A DNA stretch of 58,199 nucleotides from Streptomyces roseolus (GTDB lineage: Bacteria; Actinomycetota; Actinomycetes; Streptomycetales; Streptomycetaceae), in the NCBI RefSeq assembly GCF_014649855.1, contig NZ_BMTV01000017.1:71366-129564 (forward strand), read 5' to 3'. The notes below the pieces were generated by a model that ran no database searches, was not told the origin of the DNA, and saw only the letters and a program-made list of their open reading frames with translations. Numbering within the stretch: the stretch's first letter is position 1; each line of letters begins with the position of its first letter. The position numbers and the translations under genes were made by a program. Below are positions 41,975 to 52,158 of the stretch, piece by piece.

Positions 41975-43240
41975 ATGACCGGCGTGACCGTCATCGACAT
42001 CCCCGGCTCCAAGTCCGTCACCGCCCGCGCGCTCTTCCTCGCCGCCGCGGCGGAGGGCACCACCACCCTCCTGCGCCCACTCGTCTCCGACGACACCGAG
42101 GGCTTCGCCGAGGGGCTCCGCGCCCTCGGCTACACCGTGCGGCAGGAGCCCGGCGCCTGGCACGTCGAGGGCCGCCCCACCGGGCCCGGGACCGCCGACG
42201 CCGACGTGTACTGCCGCGACGGCGCCACCACCGCGCGTTTCCTGCCCACCCTCGCCGCCGCCGGCCACGGCACCTTCCGCTTCGACGCCTCCGCGCAGAT
42301 GCGCCGCCGCCCGCTCGGCCCGCTCTCCACCGCCCTGCGCGAGCTCGGCGTGGACCTGCGGCACGGCGGGAAGGACGGCCACCACCCGCTCGCCGTGCAC
42401 GCCGCCGGCGTCAAGGGCGGCGCGCTCACCCTCGACGCCGGCCAGTCCTCCCAGTACCTGACGGCCCTGCTGATGCTCGGCCCGCTCACCGCCGAGGGCC
42501 TCGCGATCACCGTCACCGACCTGGTCTCGGAGCCGTACGTCGAGATCACCCTCGCGATGATGCGCGCCTTCGGCGCCGAGATCACCCGGGAGGACGACGA
42601 GCGGGGCCGCACCTACCGGGTCGCCCCCACCGGCTACCGCGCCCGCACCTACGGCATCGAGCCCGACGCCTCCACCGCGAGCTACTTCTTCGCCGCGGCC
42701 GCCCTCCGGCCCGGCCGCGAGGTCACCGTCCCGGGCCTCGGCACCGGCGCCCTCCAGGGCGACCTCGCCTTCGTCGACGTGCTGCGCCGCATGGGCGCCG
42801 ACGTCGAGGTGACCGCCGACTCCACCACCGTCCGCTCCACCGGCACCCTGCGCGGACTCACCGTCAACATGCGGGACGTCTCCGACACCATGCCGACCCT
42901 CGCCGCGATCGCCCCCTTCGCCGACGGGCCGGTCCGCATCGAGGACGTCGCCAACACCCGCGTCAAGGAGTGCGACCGGCTCGACGCCTGCGCCGAGAAC
43001 CTCCGCCGCCTCGGCGTCACCGTGGCCACCGGCCCCGACTGGATCGAGATCCTGCCCGGCACCCCCACGGGGCCGGCCGAGATCGCCACCCACGGCGACC
43101 ACCGGATCGTCATGTCCTTCGCCGTCACCGCCCTGCGCACCCCCGGCATCACCTTCGACGACCCCGGCTGCGTGAAGAAGACCTTCCCGGACTTCCACCG
43201 GGTCTTCGGCGCGTTCGGCGCGTTCCCCGGGACCGCGTGA
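41975..43240 (+). CDS. aroA: 3-phosphoshikimate 1-carboxyvinyltransferase (EPSP synthase), diverged
   Basis: This 421-residue protein has the EPSP synthase fold and most catalytic residues: GSKS...RAL (lysine, serine, arginine), QMRRRPLGPL, SSQYLTALLM, RDVSDTMPTLA, NTRVKECDRLDA, THGDHRIVMSF and CVKKTFPDF. The usual TNRAL reads TARAL, and the NAGT loop reads CRDGATTARF, so it forms a separate branch. It makes EPSP from shikimate-3-phosphate and PEP. Streptomyces also has another aroA elsewhere (known from S. coelicolor, from memory). ATG 41975 is chosen; the ORF extends upstream into repeats without a ribosome site. dxr follows after 34 bp. Confidence 0.85.
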   Translation: MTGVTVIDIPGSKSVTARALFLAAAAEGTTTLLRPLVSDDTEGFAEGLRALGYTVRQEPGAWHVEGRPTGPGTADADVYCRDGATTARFLPTLAAAGHGTFRFDASAQMRRRPLGPLSTALRELGVDLRHGGKDGHHPLAVHAAGVKGGALTLDAGQSSQYLTALLMLGPLTAEGLAITVTDLVSEPYVEITLAMMRAFGAEITREDDERGRTYRVAPTGYRARTYGIEPDASTASYFFAAAALRPGREVTVPGLGTGALQGDLAFVDVLRRMGADVEVTADSTTVRSTGTLRGLTVNMRDVSDTMPTLAAIAPFADGPVRIEDVANTRVKECDRLDACAENLRRLGVTVATGPDWIEILPGTPTGPAEIATHGDHRIVMSFAVTALRTPGITFDDPGCVKKTFPDFHRVFGAFGAFPGTA

Positions 43241-43274
43241 AGAGCCCACCGCGTTTGGGGCAAGAATGGGGGGC

Positions 43275-44525
43275 ATGAGCGACCGCCCCTCTCCTCTCGC
43301 CGACCCGCACCTCGCCTTCGATCCCTCCGAAGGCCGCCGGGACGTCGTCGTCCTCGGCTCGACGGGATCCATCGGCACCCAGGCCATCGACCTGGTGCTG
43401 CGCCACCCCGACCGCTTCCGGGTCACCGCCCTGGCCGCCTCCGGCGGCCGGGTCGGGCTGCTCGCCGAGCAGGCGCACCGGCTCCGGGTCGCCCAGGTCG
43501 CCGTCGCCAGGGAGGAGACCGTCGAGGAGCTGCGCACGGCCCTGAAGGCGCTGTACGGCTCCGAGCCGCTGCCCGAGATCCTGGCCGGCCCGGACGCCGC
43601 CACCGAGCTCGCCGCCTCCCCGTGCCACACCGTGCTCAACGGCATCACCGGCTCCATCGGTCTCGCGCCGACGCTCGCCGCCCTGGAGGCGGGCCGCACC
43701 CTCGCCCTCGCCAACAAGGAGTCGCTGATCGTCGGCGGTCCTCTGGTGAAGGCGCTCGCGAAGCCCGGCCAGATCATCCCGGTCGACTCCGAGCACGCCG
43801 CGCTCTTCCAGGCGCTCGCCGCCGGCACCCGCGCCGACGTCCGCAAGCTGGTCGTCACCGCCTCCGGCGGCCCCTTCCGCGGCCGCACCCGGGCGGAACT
43901 GGAGCACGTGACCCGCGAGGACGCGCTGGCCCACCCGACCTGGGCGATGGGCCCGGTCATCACGGTCAACAGCGCGACCCTGGTCAACAAGGGCCTGGAG
44001 GTCATCGAGGCGCACCTCCTCTACGACATCCCCTTCGACCGCATCGAGGTCGTCGTCCACCCCCAGTCGTACGTGCACTCCATGGTCGAGTTCACCGACG
44101 GCTCCACCCTCGCCCAGGCCACCCCGCCGGACATGCGCGGCCCCATCGCCATCGGCATCGGCTGGCCCGAGCGGGTCCCCGACGCGGCCCCCGCCTTCGA
44201 CTGGACCAAGGCCTCCACCTGGGAGTTCTTCCCGCTCGACGACGAGGCCTTCCCGTCGGTGAACCTCGCCCGGCACGTCGGCGAGCTCGGCGGCACCGCC
44301 CCCGCCGTCTTCAACGCCGCCAACGAGGAGTGCGTCGAGGCGTTCCTCGCCGGCCGGCTCCCCTTCAACGGCATCATGGACACCGTCACGGCGGTCGTCA
44401 CCGAACACGGTCGGCCCACCGGGGGAACCTCCCTGACGGTGCCGGACGTCCTGGAAGCGGAGACCTGGGCCCGGGCCCGGGCCCGAGAGCTCGCAGCGAA
44501 GGCAACCGCGGAGGCACGCGCATGA
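43275..44525 (+). CDS. dxr: 1-deoxy-D-xylulose-5-phosphate reductoisomerase
   Basis: This 416-residue enzyme of the MEP isoprenoid pathway reduces and rearranges DXP to MEP with NADPH. It has the NADPH-binding GSTGSIGTQ, the substrate and metal motifs NKESLIVGG, PVDSEHAAL and SEH, and HPQSYVHSMVEF. ATG 43275 fits the family start MSD; ATG 43266 is in frame. No ribosome site is clear, and AAGAAT at 43262-43267 could be a -10 giving a leaderless mRNA. Its stop overlaps the site-2 protease start by 4 bp (ATGA). Confidence 0.93.
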   Translation: MSDRPSPLADPHLAFDPSEGRRDVVVLGSTGSIGTQAIDLVLRHPDRFRVTALAASGGRVGLLAEQAHRLRVAQVAVAREETVEELRTALKALYGSEPLPEILAGPDAATELAASPCHTVLNGITGSIGLAPTLAALEAGRTLALANKESLIVGGPLVKALAKPGQIIPVDSEHAALFQALAAGTRADVRKLVVTASGGPFRGRTRAELEHVTREDALAHPTWAMGPVITVNSATLVNKGLEVIEAHLLYDIPFDRIEVVVHPQSYVHSMVEFTDGSTLAQATPPDMRGPIAIGIGWPERVPDAAPAFDWTKASTWEFFPLDDEAFPSVNLARHVGELGGTAPAVFNAANEECVEAFLAGRLPFNGIMDTVTAVVTEHGRPTGGTSLTVPDVLEAETWARARARELAAKATAEARA

Positions 44526-45829
44526 CGGAAGCGCTCCTGTACGTCCTGGGCATCGTCCTGTTCGCCCTGGGACTGCTCGTCTCCATCGCCTGGCACGAGC
44601 TCGGCCACCTCTCCACGGCCAAGCTCTTCGGCATCCGCGTGCCCCAGTACATGGTCGGCTTCGGCCCCACCCTCTGGTCGAAGAAGCGCGGCGAGACCGA
44701 GTACGGCATCAAGGCCATCCCGGCCGGCGGCTACATCCGCATGATCGGCATGTTCCCGCCCGGCGAGGACGGCAAGATCGAGGCCCGCTCCACCTCGCCC
44801 TGGCGCTCCATGATCGAGGACGCCCGCGAGGCCTCCTACGAGGAGCTCCGGCCCGGCGACGAGACCCGGCTCTTCTACACGCGCAAGCCGTGGAAGCGCG
44901 TGATCGTCATGTTCGCCGGACCGTTCATGAACCTGGTCCTCGCCCTCGGCCTCTTCTACGGCTCCCTGATGACCCTCGGCATCGAGACCCAGACCACCAA
45001 GGTCGCCGGCGTCCAGAAATGCGTCATCAAGCAGAGCGCGAACCGCGACACCTGCGCGGCGGGCGACGCCGCCTCCCCGGCGTTCGAGGCGGGCCTGCGG
45101 GAGGGCGACACCATCGTCGCCTTCAACGGCACCCCCGTCTCCGACTGGGACACCCTCTCCGACCGCATCCGGGACACCATCGGCCCCGCCACGATCACCG
45201 TCGAGCGGGCCGGGCAGCGCCTCGACCTGCACCCGACCCTGGTCTCCAACGAGGTCCTGAAGAAGGACGAGGACGGCCAGATCGTCCGGCCCGTCGCCTA
45301 CGTCCCCGCCGGCTACCTCGGCTTCCAGGCGAGCAGCGAGGTCGCGCCGCTCTCCTTCGTCGAGACCACCGAGCGCATGGGCGACCTCCTGGAGAACGGC
45401 GTCCAGTCGGTCATCGCCCTCCCCGGCAAGATCCCCGGCCTGTGGGACGCCACCTTCGGCGACGGCGAGCGCGCCGAGGACTCCCCGGTCGGCGTCGTCG
45501 GCGCCGCCCGCATCACCGGCGAGCTCATGACCGTGGACGCCCCGCCGGAGCGGATCCTCGTCATGTTCATGAACCTGCTGGTGTACTTCAACGTCTCGCT
45601 GTTCCTGTTCAACATGCTCCCGCTGCTGCCGCTCGACGGCGGCCACATCGCGGGCGCCCTGTGGGAGTCGGTCCGCCGGCACACCGCCCGCCTCTTCAAG
45701 CGCGCCGACCCCGGCCCGTTCGACGTGGCCAAGCTGATGCCCGCCGCCTACGTGGTCGCCGGCGTCTTCGTCTGTTTCACGCTGCTCGTCCTCGCCGCCG
45801 ACCTCGTCAACCCGGTGAAGCTGACGTAG
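44522..45829 (+). CDS. Site-2-type intramembrane metalloprotease (M50)
   Basis: This 435-residue membrane protease has the zinc-binding HELGH (residues 25-29), a PDZ domain (SPAFEAGLREGDTIVAFNGTPV) and the C-terminal zinc ligand motif NMLPLLPLDGGH. RseP-like enzymes cut membrane-bound regulators such as anti-sigma factors. The order dxr, site-2 protease, ispG is conserved across many actinobacteria. It is translationally coupled to dxr by an ATGA overlap. A 13-bp hairpin follows the stop. Confidence 0.93.
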   Translation: MTEALLYVLGIVLFALGLLVSIAWHELGHLSTAKLFGIRVPQYMVGFGPTLWSKKRGETEYGIKAIPAGGYIRMIGMFPPGEDGKIEARSTSPWRSMIEDAREASYEELRPGDETRLFYTRKPWKRVIVMFAGPFMNLVLALGLFYGSLMTLGIETQTTKVAGVQKCVIKQSANRDTCAAGDAASPAFEAGLREGDTIVAFNGTPVSDWDTLSDRIRDTIGPATITVERAGQRLDLHPTLVSNEVLKKDEDGQIVRPVAYVPAGYLGFQASSEVAPLSFVETTERMGDLLENGVQSVIALPGKIPGLWDATFGDGERAEDSPVGVVGAARITGELMTVDAPPERILVMFMNLLVYFNVSLFLFNMLPLLPLDGGHIAGALWESVRRHTARLFKRADPGPFDVAKLMPAAYVVAGVFVCFTLLVLAADLVNPVKLT

Positions 45830-45835
45830 CCCTCA

Positions 45836-45865
45836 GGGGGCCGGGCACCGCCGTGTCCGGCCCCC
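45836..45865 (+). terminator. Hairpin between the site-2 protease gene and ispG
   Basis: A 13-bp stem with one G-U pair (45836-45848 with 45853-45865) and a 4-nt loop follows the stop by 6 bp. TAACCT at 45880-45885 just after it may be the -10 of a separate ispG promoter. Confidence 0.65.
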
Positions 45866-45932
45866 CGCCCCCGGGGCGGTAACCTCGGAAGCCCGAGCCC
45901 GCCGACGCACGACCTTGAGGTTGCACACACTC

Positions 45933-47090
<1,158 letters not shown>

Positions 47091-47098
47091 GCCCCTCC

Positions 47099-47136
47099 GC
47101 GAAACCCCGCCGCCCTCCGGGACGGCGGGGTTTCGC
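47099..47136 (+). terminator. Hairpin terminator after ispG
   Basis: A perfect 14-bp stem (47099-47112 with 47123-47136) with a 10-nt loop starts 8 bp past the stop. The 3' arm carries TTT. It is one of the clearest terminators here. Confidence 0.85.
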
Positions 47137-47208
47137 CATGAGCGGGAGCCCTCCCCGGATCCTGGGGGTAAGGTGCCAGGACCAGAACCCGCACGGTGAG
47201 GCCCCCTC

Positions 47209-48054
47209 GTGTTGACTCAGACCACCACCCGGGTCCTCGAACCCGCCGACCTCGGCGCCGCACTCGCCGTCCTGGAGAGCGCCCCCGTCGAGAACGCCTT
47301 CGTGACCGCCCGCGTCCGCGTCGCCGGGCTCGATCCATGGCGGCTGGGCGGCGAGATGTGGGGCTGGTACACCGAGGGCCGGCTCACCTCGCTCTGCTAC
47401 TCCGGCGCCAACCTCGTCCCGATCTGCGCCACCCCCGAGGCGGTCCGCGCCTTCGCCGAACGAGCCCGCCGGATCGGCCGCCGCTGCTCCTCGATCGTCG
47501 GCCCGGCCGGACCCACCGCCGAGCTGTGGCGGCTCCTCGAACCCTCCTGGGGCCCCGCCCGCGACGTCCGCGCCCACCAGCCCCTCATGGTCGCCGAGGA
47601 GCCCTCCGCCACCGTCGCCCCCGACCCGCTCGTCCGCCGGGTCCGCAAGGACGAGATGGACGTGATCATGCCGGCGTGCGTCGCCATGTTCACCGAGGAG
47701 GTCGGCGTCTCCCCGCTCGCCGGCGACGGCGGCCTGCTCTACCAGGCCCGCGTCGCCGAGCTCGTCGGGGCCGGCCGCTCCTTCGCCCGCATCGACGACG
47801 GCAAGGTCGTCTTCAAGGCCGAGATCGGCGCCGCCACCCGCCAGGCCTGCCAGATCCAGGGCGTCTGGGTCGCCCCCGAGCACCGGGGGAGGGGCCTCTC
47901 CGAGACCGGCATGGCCGCCGTCCTCCAGTACGCCCTCGCCGACGTCGCCCCGGTCGTCAGCCTGTACGTCAACGACTACAACACCCCCGCCCGCGCCGCC
48001 TACCGCCGGGTCGGCTTCCGCGAGACCGGCGCCTTCATGAGCGTGCTGTTCTGA
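47209..48054 (+). CDS. GNAT family N-acetyltransferase with DUF4081-like N-terminus
   Basis: This 281-residue protein has an N-terminal domain (FVTARVRVAGLDPWRLGGEMW, LCYSGANLVPIC) of the DUF4081 kind, followed by a C-terminal GNAT domain with the acetyl-CoA loop VWVAPEHRGRGLSETGMAAV and a LYVNDYNTPARAAYRRVGF tail. The substrate is unknown. Initiation is at GTG 47209 or TTG 47212; GTGAGG at 47195-47200 suits the first. TAAGGT (47169-47174) is a possible -10. The next GNAT gene lies 28 bp downstream but seems to have its own start signal. Confidence 0.88.
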   Translation: MLTQTTTRVLEPADLGAALAVLESAPVENAFVTARVRVAGLDPWRLGGEMWGWYTEGRLTSLCYSGANLVPICATPEAVRAFAERARRIGRRCSSIVGPAGPTAELWRLLEPSWGPARDVRAHQPLMVAEEPSATVAPDPLVRRVRKDEMDVIMPACVAMFTEEVGVSPLAGDGGLLYQARVAELVGAGRSFARIDDGKVVFKAEIGAATRQACQIQGVWVAPEHRGRGLSETGMAAVLQYALADVAPVVSLYVNDYNTPARAAYRRVGFRETGAFMSVLF

Positions 48055-48069
48055 ACCGTCGGCCGCTTG

Positions 48070-48082
48070 TAGGGTGCGCCGC
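48070..48082 (+). promoter_or_regulatory. -10 box of a likely leaderless mRNA
   Basis: TAGGGT (48070-48075) lies 7 nt before the ATG at 48083, with GTTCTG (48048-48053) as a weak -35. No ribosome site precedes the gene. Confidence 0.5.
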
Positions 48083-48631
48083 ATGGACGCCGCCGCCCTC
48101 GCCGTGATCGGACCCGTCAACCTCGCCGCCCGGGTGGACGAGGCGCTCGCCGTGCAGGCGGTCGCCTTCGGCCTCGACGCCGAGGAGGTCGCCGTGCGCC
48201 GCCACATCGTGCTGCGGCACCTGATGAACCCCGGCGCCCGCGCCTACGGGGCCACCACCCCCGACGGGCGGCTCGTCGGCTTCGTGTACGGGATGCCCAA
48301 CGACCGCGCCCACTGGTGGTCCACCGTCGTGGAGCCGTACCTGCGCGCCACCGGCACCGCCGACTGGCTCGACGCCTCCTTCGTCATCACCGAGCTCCAC
48401 GTCCACCCCGACTTCCAGGGCCTCGGCCTCGGCCGCGGGCTGATCACCACCATCACCGACACCGCCGACGAGAAGCGCTCCATCCTCTCGGCCATCGACA
48501 CCGAGTCCCCGGCCCGCGGCCTCTACCGCTCCCTCGGCTACACCGACCTCGCCCGCCGGGTCCACTTCCCGAGCGCCGCCCGCCCCTACGCGGTCATGGG
48601 CGCGCCGCTCCCGCTCCCGCGCCGGAACTGA
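48083..48631 (+). CDS. GNAT family N-acetyltransferase
   Basis: This 182-residue acetyltransferase has the acetyl-CoA-binding loop ELHVHPDFQGLGLGRGLITT and a C-terminal RGLYRSLGYTDLARRVHF. No substrate can be assigned. The ATG at 48083 lacks a ribosome site but fits a leaderless start (TAGGGT 7 nt before it). It follows another GNAT gene but belongs to a different subfamily. proS follows after 71 bp with its own TAACCT box (48657-48662). Confidence 0.88.
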   Translation: MDAAALAVIGPVNLAARVDEALAVQAVAFGLDAEEVAVRRHIVLRHLMNPGARAYGATTPDGRLVGFVYGMPNDRAHWWSTVVEPYLRATGTADWLDASFVITELHVHPDFQGLGLGRGLITTITDTADEKRSILSAIDTESPARGLYRSLGYTDLARRVHFPSAARPYAVMGAPLPLPRRN

Positions 48632-48702
48632 TTTCTCGCGGACGGGGCGGCCCGGCTAACCTCGGGCCCATCAGCAGTCACCCCGGCAGGAGTACGAGAA
48701 CC

Positions 48703-50403
48703 ATGGCCAACGCACCGGTCCAGCGCATGTCCCAGTTGATGGCGAAGACGCTGCGCGACGACCCGGCGGACGCCGAGGTCCTCTCCCACAAGCTCCTCGT
48801 CCGCGCCGGCTACGTCCGCCGCACCGCCGCCGGCATCTGGAGCTGGCTGCCGCTCGGCAAGAAGGTCCTCGCCAACGTGGAGCGGATCGTCCGCGAGGAG
48901 ATGGACGCCGTCGGCGCCCAGGAGGTCTCCCTCCCCGCCCTGCTGCCCCGCGAGCCCTACGAGGCCACCGGCCGCTGGGACGAGTACGGCGCCGAGCTCT
49001 TCCGCCTCCAGGACCGCAAGGGCGGCGACTACCTCCTCGGCCCCACCCACGAGGAGATCTTCACCCTCCTGGTCAAGGACCAGTGCTCGTCCTACAAGGA
49101 CCTGCCGGTCATCCTGTACCAGATCCAGACCAAGTTCCGTGACGAGGCCCGCCCCCGCGCCGGCATCCTGCGCGGCCGCGAGTTCCTCATGAAGGACTCC
49201 TACTCCTTCGACACCGAGGACGAGGGCCTGAACCGGTCCTACGGCGTGCACCGCCAGGCCTACCAGCGGATCTTCGAGCGCCTCGGCCTCGACTACCGCA
49301 TCTGCGCGGCCACCGCCGGCGCCATGGGCGGCTCCAAGTCCGAGGAGTTCCTCGCCCCGGCGGAGGCCGGCGAGGACACCTTCGCCGACTGCCCGAACTG
49401 CGACTTCGCGGCCAACACGGAGGCGGTCTACCAGGAGGTCAAGGCCGTCGACGGCTCCGCCGTCCCCGCCGCCGAGGAGATCCCCACCCCGGACACCCCC
49501 ACCATCGAGACCCTCGCCGCCTCCCTCGGCGTCCCGGCCTCCGCCACCCTCAAGAACCTCCTGGTGAAGGTCGACGGCGAGATCGTCGCGGTCGGCGTGC
49601 CCGGCGACCGCGAGGTCGACATGGACAAGGTCGAGGAGCACTTCGCACCGGCCGTCGTCGAGCTGGTCACCGAGGCCGACTTCGCGGTCCGCCCCGACCT
49701 GGTGCGCGGCTACGTCGGCCCCCAGGGCCTGGAGAAGGTCACCTACATCGCCGACCCGCGCGTGGCCCCCGGCACCTCCTGGATCACCGGCGCCAACAAG
49801 GAGGGCACGCACGCGAAGAACGTCGTCGCGGGCCGTGACTTCGAGGTGTCCGAGTACCTCGACGTGGTCGTCGTCGAGGAGGGCGACCCCTGCCCCAAGT
49901 GCGGCACCGGCCTCAAGCTGGACCGCGCGATCGAGATCGGCCACATCTTCCAGCTCGGCCGCAAGTACGCGGACGCGCTGAAGCTCGACGTCCTCGGCCA
50001 GAACGGCAAGCCCGTCCGCGTCACCATGGGTTCGTACGGCATCGGCGTCTCCCGCGCCGTCGCCGCGCTCGCCGAGCAGACCGCCGACGACAAGGGCCTG
50101 TGCTGGCCGGCCGAGGTCGCCCCCGCCGACGTCCACGTCGTCGCCGCCGGCAAGGCGCTCCAGACCGAACTGGCCCTGGAGGTCTCCGACAAGCTCTCGG
50201 CCGCGGGCCTGCGCGTCCTGGTCGACGACCGCGCGGGCGTCTCCCCGGGCGTCAAGTTCACCGACGCGGAGCTGATGGGCGTCCCGAAGATCCTCGTCGC
50301 CGGCCGCCGCGCCGCGGAAGGCGTCCTGGAACTGAAGGACCGCCGCACCGGCGAGCGCGAGGAGCTGACGGTCGAGGAGGCCCTGGAGGCCCTCACCGCC
50401 TGA
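48703..50403 (+). CDS. proS: Prolyl-tRNA synthetase (bacterial type)
   Basis: This 566-residue class II synthetase has motif 1 around EEMDAVGAQEVSLPALLP, motif 2 FRDEARPRAGILRGREF with LMKDSYSFD, and motif 3 GSYGIGVSRAVAA. A YbaK-like editing insertion lies at about residues 230-390 (SLGVPASATLKNLLVKVDG). It charges tRNA-Pro and edits Ala-tRNA-Pro. A CNCDFAAN zinc-like region is present. ATG 48703 follows GGCAGGAG. It is usually single copy and essential. Confidence 0.96.
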   Translation: MANAPVQRMSQLMAKTLRDDPADAEVLSHKLLVRAGYVRRTAAGIWSWLPLGKKVLANVERIVREEMDAVGAQEVSLPALLPREPYEATGRWDEYGAELFRLQDRKGGDYLLGPTHEEIFTLLVKDQCSSYKDLPVILYQIQTKFRDEARPRAGILRGREFLMKDSYSFDTEDEGLNRSYGVHRQAYQRIFERLGLDYRICAATAGAMGGSKSEEFLAPAEAGEDTFADCPNCDFAANTEAVYQEVKAVDGSAVPAAEEIPTPDTPTIETLAASLGVPASATLKNLLVKVDGEIVAVGVPGDREVDMDKVEEHFAPAVVELVTEADFAVRPDLVRGYVGPQGLEKVTYIADPRVAPGTSWITGANKEGTHAKNVVAGRDFEVSEYLDVVVVEEGDPCPKCGTGLKLDRAIEIGHIFQLGRKYADALKLDVLGQNGKPVRVTMGSYGIGVSRAVAALAEQTADDKGLCWPAEVAPADVHVVAAGKALQTELALEVSDKLSAAGLRVLVDDRAGVSPGVKFTDAELMGVPKILVAGRRAAEGVLELKDRRTGEREELTVEEALEALTA

Positions 50404-50478
50404 TCCCCCGGCCGCTTCGACCACGCGCGTGCCCTACGCTCACTCGTCTGTTTGATCTTTCGAATGAGGGTGGGGCAC

Positions 50479-52155
50479 ATGCGTATCAGAAGAAGACTGG
50501 CGGGATGGGCCGCCACGGGGGCCATGGCGGCCGGACTGGTCGCCGCGGTACCGACCACGGCGGCCGTCTCCGCCGAGGCGCCGGTGGGCACGCCGCCGGT
50601 ACGGACGATCACGTACAACGTCTGCGGTGCGAAGACCGACTGCCAGAGCGAACTGGGCCTCGGCGCCTGGGCCAACGGCGTCGTGGGGCACATCACCGAC
50701 TGGGACAGCGACGTCGTCATGCTCCAGGAGATGTGCAAGGGCCAGTACGACGAGCTGCGGAAGTTCCTGCCGGGCTACGCCGGCGTGTGGGCGAGCAACC
50801 GGACCGCCTCCGGCTGTTCCAAGTGGGGTCCGGACGAGACCTTCGGCCAGGCACTCCTGGTCAAGGGCCCGCAGAGCCAGGTCGCCGGGATGTCGGCCGT
50901 GGTCACGCCCGGCACCGAGCCGCGCTCGGTGGTCTGCGCCAAGGCGCCCGTCGAGGGTCGTGTCGTCCTCGCCTGCGGCACCCACCTGAAGCGCGACGAC
51001 GCCAGGCAGAACGACACCCCGGCGCTGATGGAGCGCATCGACGACTGGGCGAACGGCCTGCCGGTGATCCTCGCCGGGGACTTCAACGCCGCCCCCGAGT
51101 ATGCGCACATGGACCCGGTGTACGCCGGACGGCCGGGCACCCTGTCCCTCATCGAGGCCGGATGTGGCGACACCCCCTGCCGGACCGGCGACGACACGGT
51201 CATCGGCAGCGACGGGAACGACTCGAAGTTCGACTACGCCTTCTTCACCCGGCAGGACTTCCGCGACCTGCGGAGCGAGACGCTGGAGACCGGCCTCACC
51301 AAGGTGCGGGACCACCTGCTGCTCCGCTCGGCCGGGTCGTTCCGGGACCGCCCCGCCCCCGTCACCGGGGACCTCACCGGTGACGGCGTACGCGACCTGC
51401 TGGCGGTCCACGAGGACGGCACGCTGCGTCTGTACCCGGGGCTCGGCAACGGCCGCTTCGCCTCCTACCGGGTCATCGGCAACGGCGGCTGGGGTGCCGC
51501 CGACGTAAGCCACCGCGGCGACTGGACCGGCGACGGCCGCGAAGACGTCGTCGCCCGCATCGGCGACAACCTCTGGGTCTACCCCAACACGGGTGACGGC
51601 CGCCTCGGCGAGCGCATCCCGATGGGCGCCCGGCCCGCCGGCTGGCAGAGCGCCGACGTCCTCGCCGCGGGCGACGTCGACGGCGACGGGCAGCCCGACC
51701 TGGTCGGCCGCAGCGTCAACGGCCTCTACCTGCACCGCGGCAGCGTCGGCGTCAACCCGGCCCTGCCGAAGAACGCCGTCGTCCTGGGCGGTACGGAATG
51801 GGCGCCCGCCGCGCTGCCCGAGATCCTCGCCCCGGGCGACGTGAACGGCGACGGCCGCGCGGACCTGTGGGCGCGCGCCGCCGACGGCCGGTTCCGTCAG
51901 TTCCTGTCCGCCGGAGCCGCGGCGCTCCCCGCGCCCACCGTCATCGGTACCGCCGGCACGGCCGCGTACCCGCTGTCCGGCACCGTCGGGGACGCCGACG
52001 GCGACGGCCGCGCCGATCTGCTGCTCACCGTCGCCCCCGGCACGACCGGCACCGGCGACCTGCGGTTCCTGCCGGGCAACGCGACCGGCACCGGCTTCGG
52101 CTCACCCGTCACGATCGGCACGGGCGGCTGGGGCTCGATCCCGGCGCTGCGCTGA
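50479..52155 (+). CDS. Secreted endonuclease/exonuclease/phosphatase-fold protein with FG-GAP repeats
   Basis: This 558-residue protein has a signal peptide (RIRRR, hydrophobic core, cleavage near SA-EA around residue 33), an EEP-fold domain (TYNVCG, MLQEM, ILAGDFNAAPE, FDYAFF, RDHLLL) to about residue 280, and then five FG-GAP/VCBS-type repeats with Ca-binding loops (GDLTGDGVRDL, GDWTGDGREDV, GDVDGDGQPDL, GDVNGDGRADL, GDADGDGRADL). Active-site residues for a nuclease or phosphatase are present. Substrate could be extracellular DNA, phospholipid or inositol phosphate. ATG 50479 is chosen with GAGGGTGGGG before it. Confidence 0.85.
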   Translation: MRIRRRLAGWAATGAMAAGLVAAVPTTAAVSAEAPVGTPPVRTITYNVCGAKTDCQSELGLGAWANGVVGHITDWDSDVVMLQEMCKGQYDELRKFLPGYAGVWASNRTASGCSKWGPDETFGQALLVKGPQSQVAGMSAVVTPGTEPRSVVCAKAPVEGRVVLACGTHLKRDDARQNDTPALMERIDDWANGLPVILAGDFNAAPEYAHMDPVYAGRPGTLSLIEAGCGDTPCRTGDDTVIGSDGNDSKFDYAFFTRQDFRDLRSETLETGLTKVRDHLLLRSAGSFRDRPAPVTGDLTGDGVRDLLAVHEDGTLRLYPGLGNGRFASYRVIGNGGWGAADVSHRGDWTGDGREDVVARIGDNLWVYPNTGDGRLGERIPMGARPAGWQSADVLAAGDVDGDGQPDLVGRSVNGLYLHRGSVGVNPALPKNAVVLGGTEWAPAALPEILAPGDVNGDGRADLWARAADGRFRQFLSAGAAALPAPTVIGTAGTAAYPLSGTVGDADGDGRADLLLTVAPGTTGTGDLRFLPGNATGTGFGSPVTIGTGGWGSIPALR

Positions 52156-52158
52156 TTT

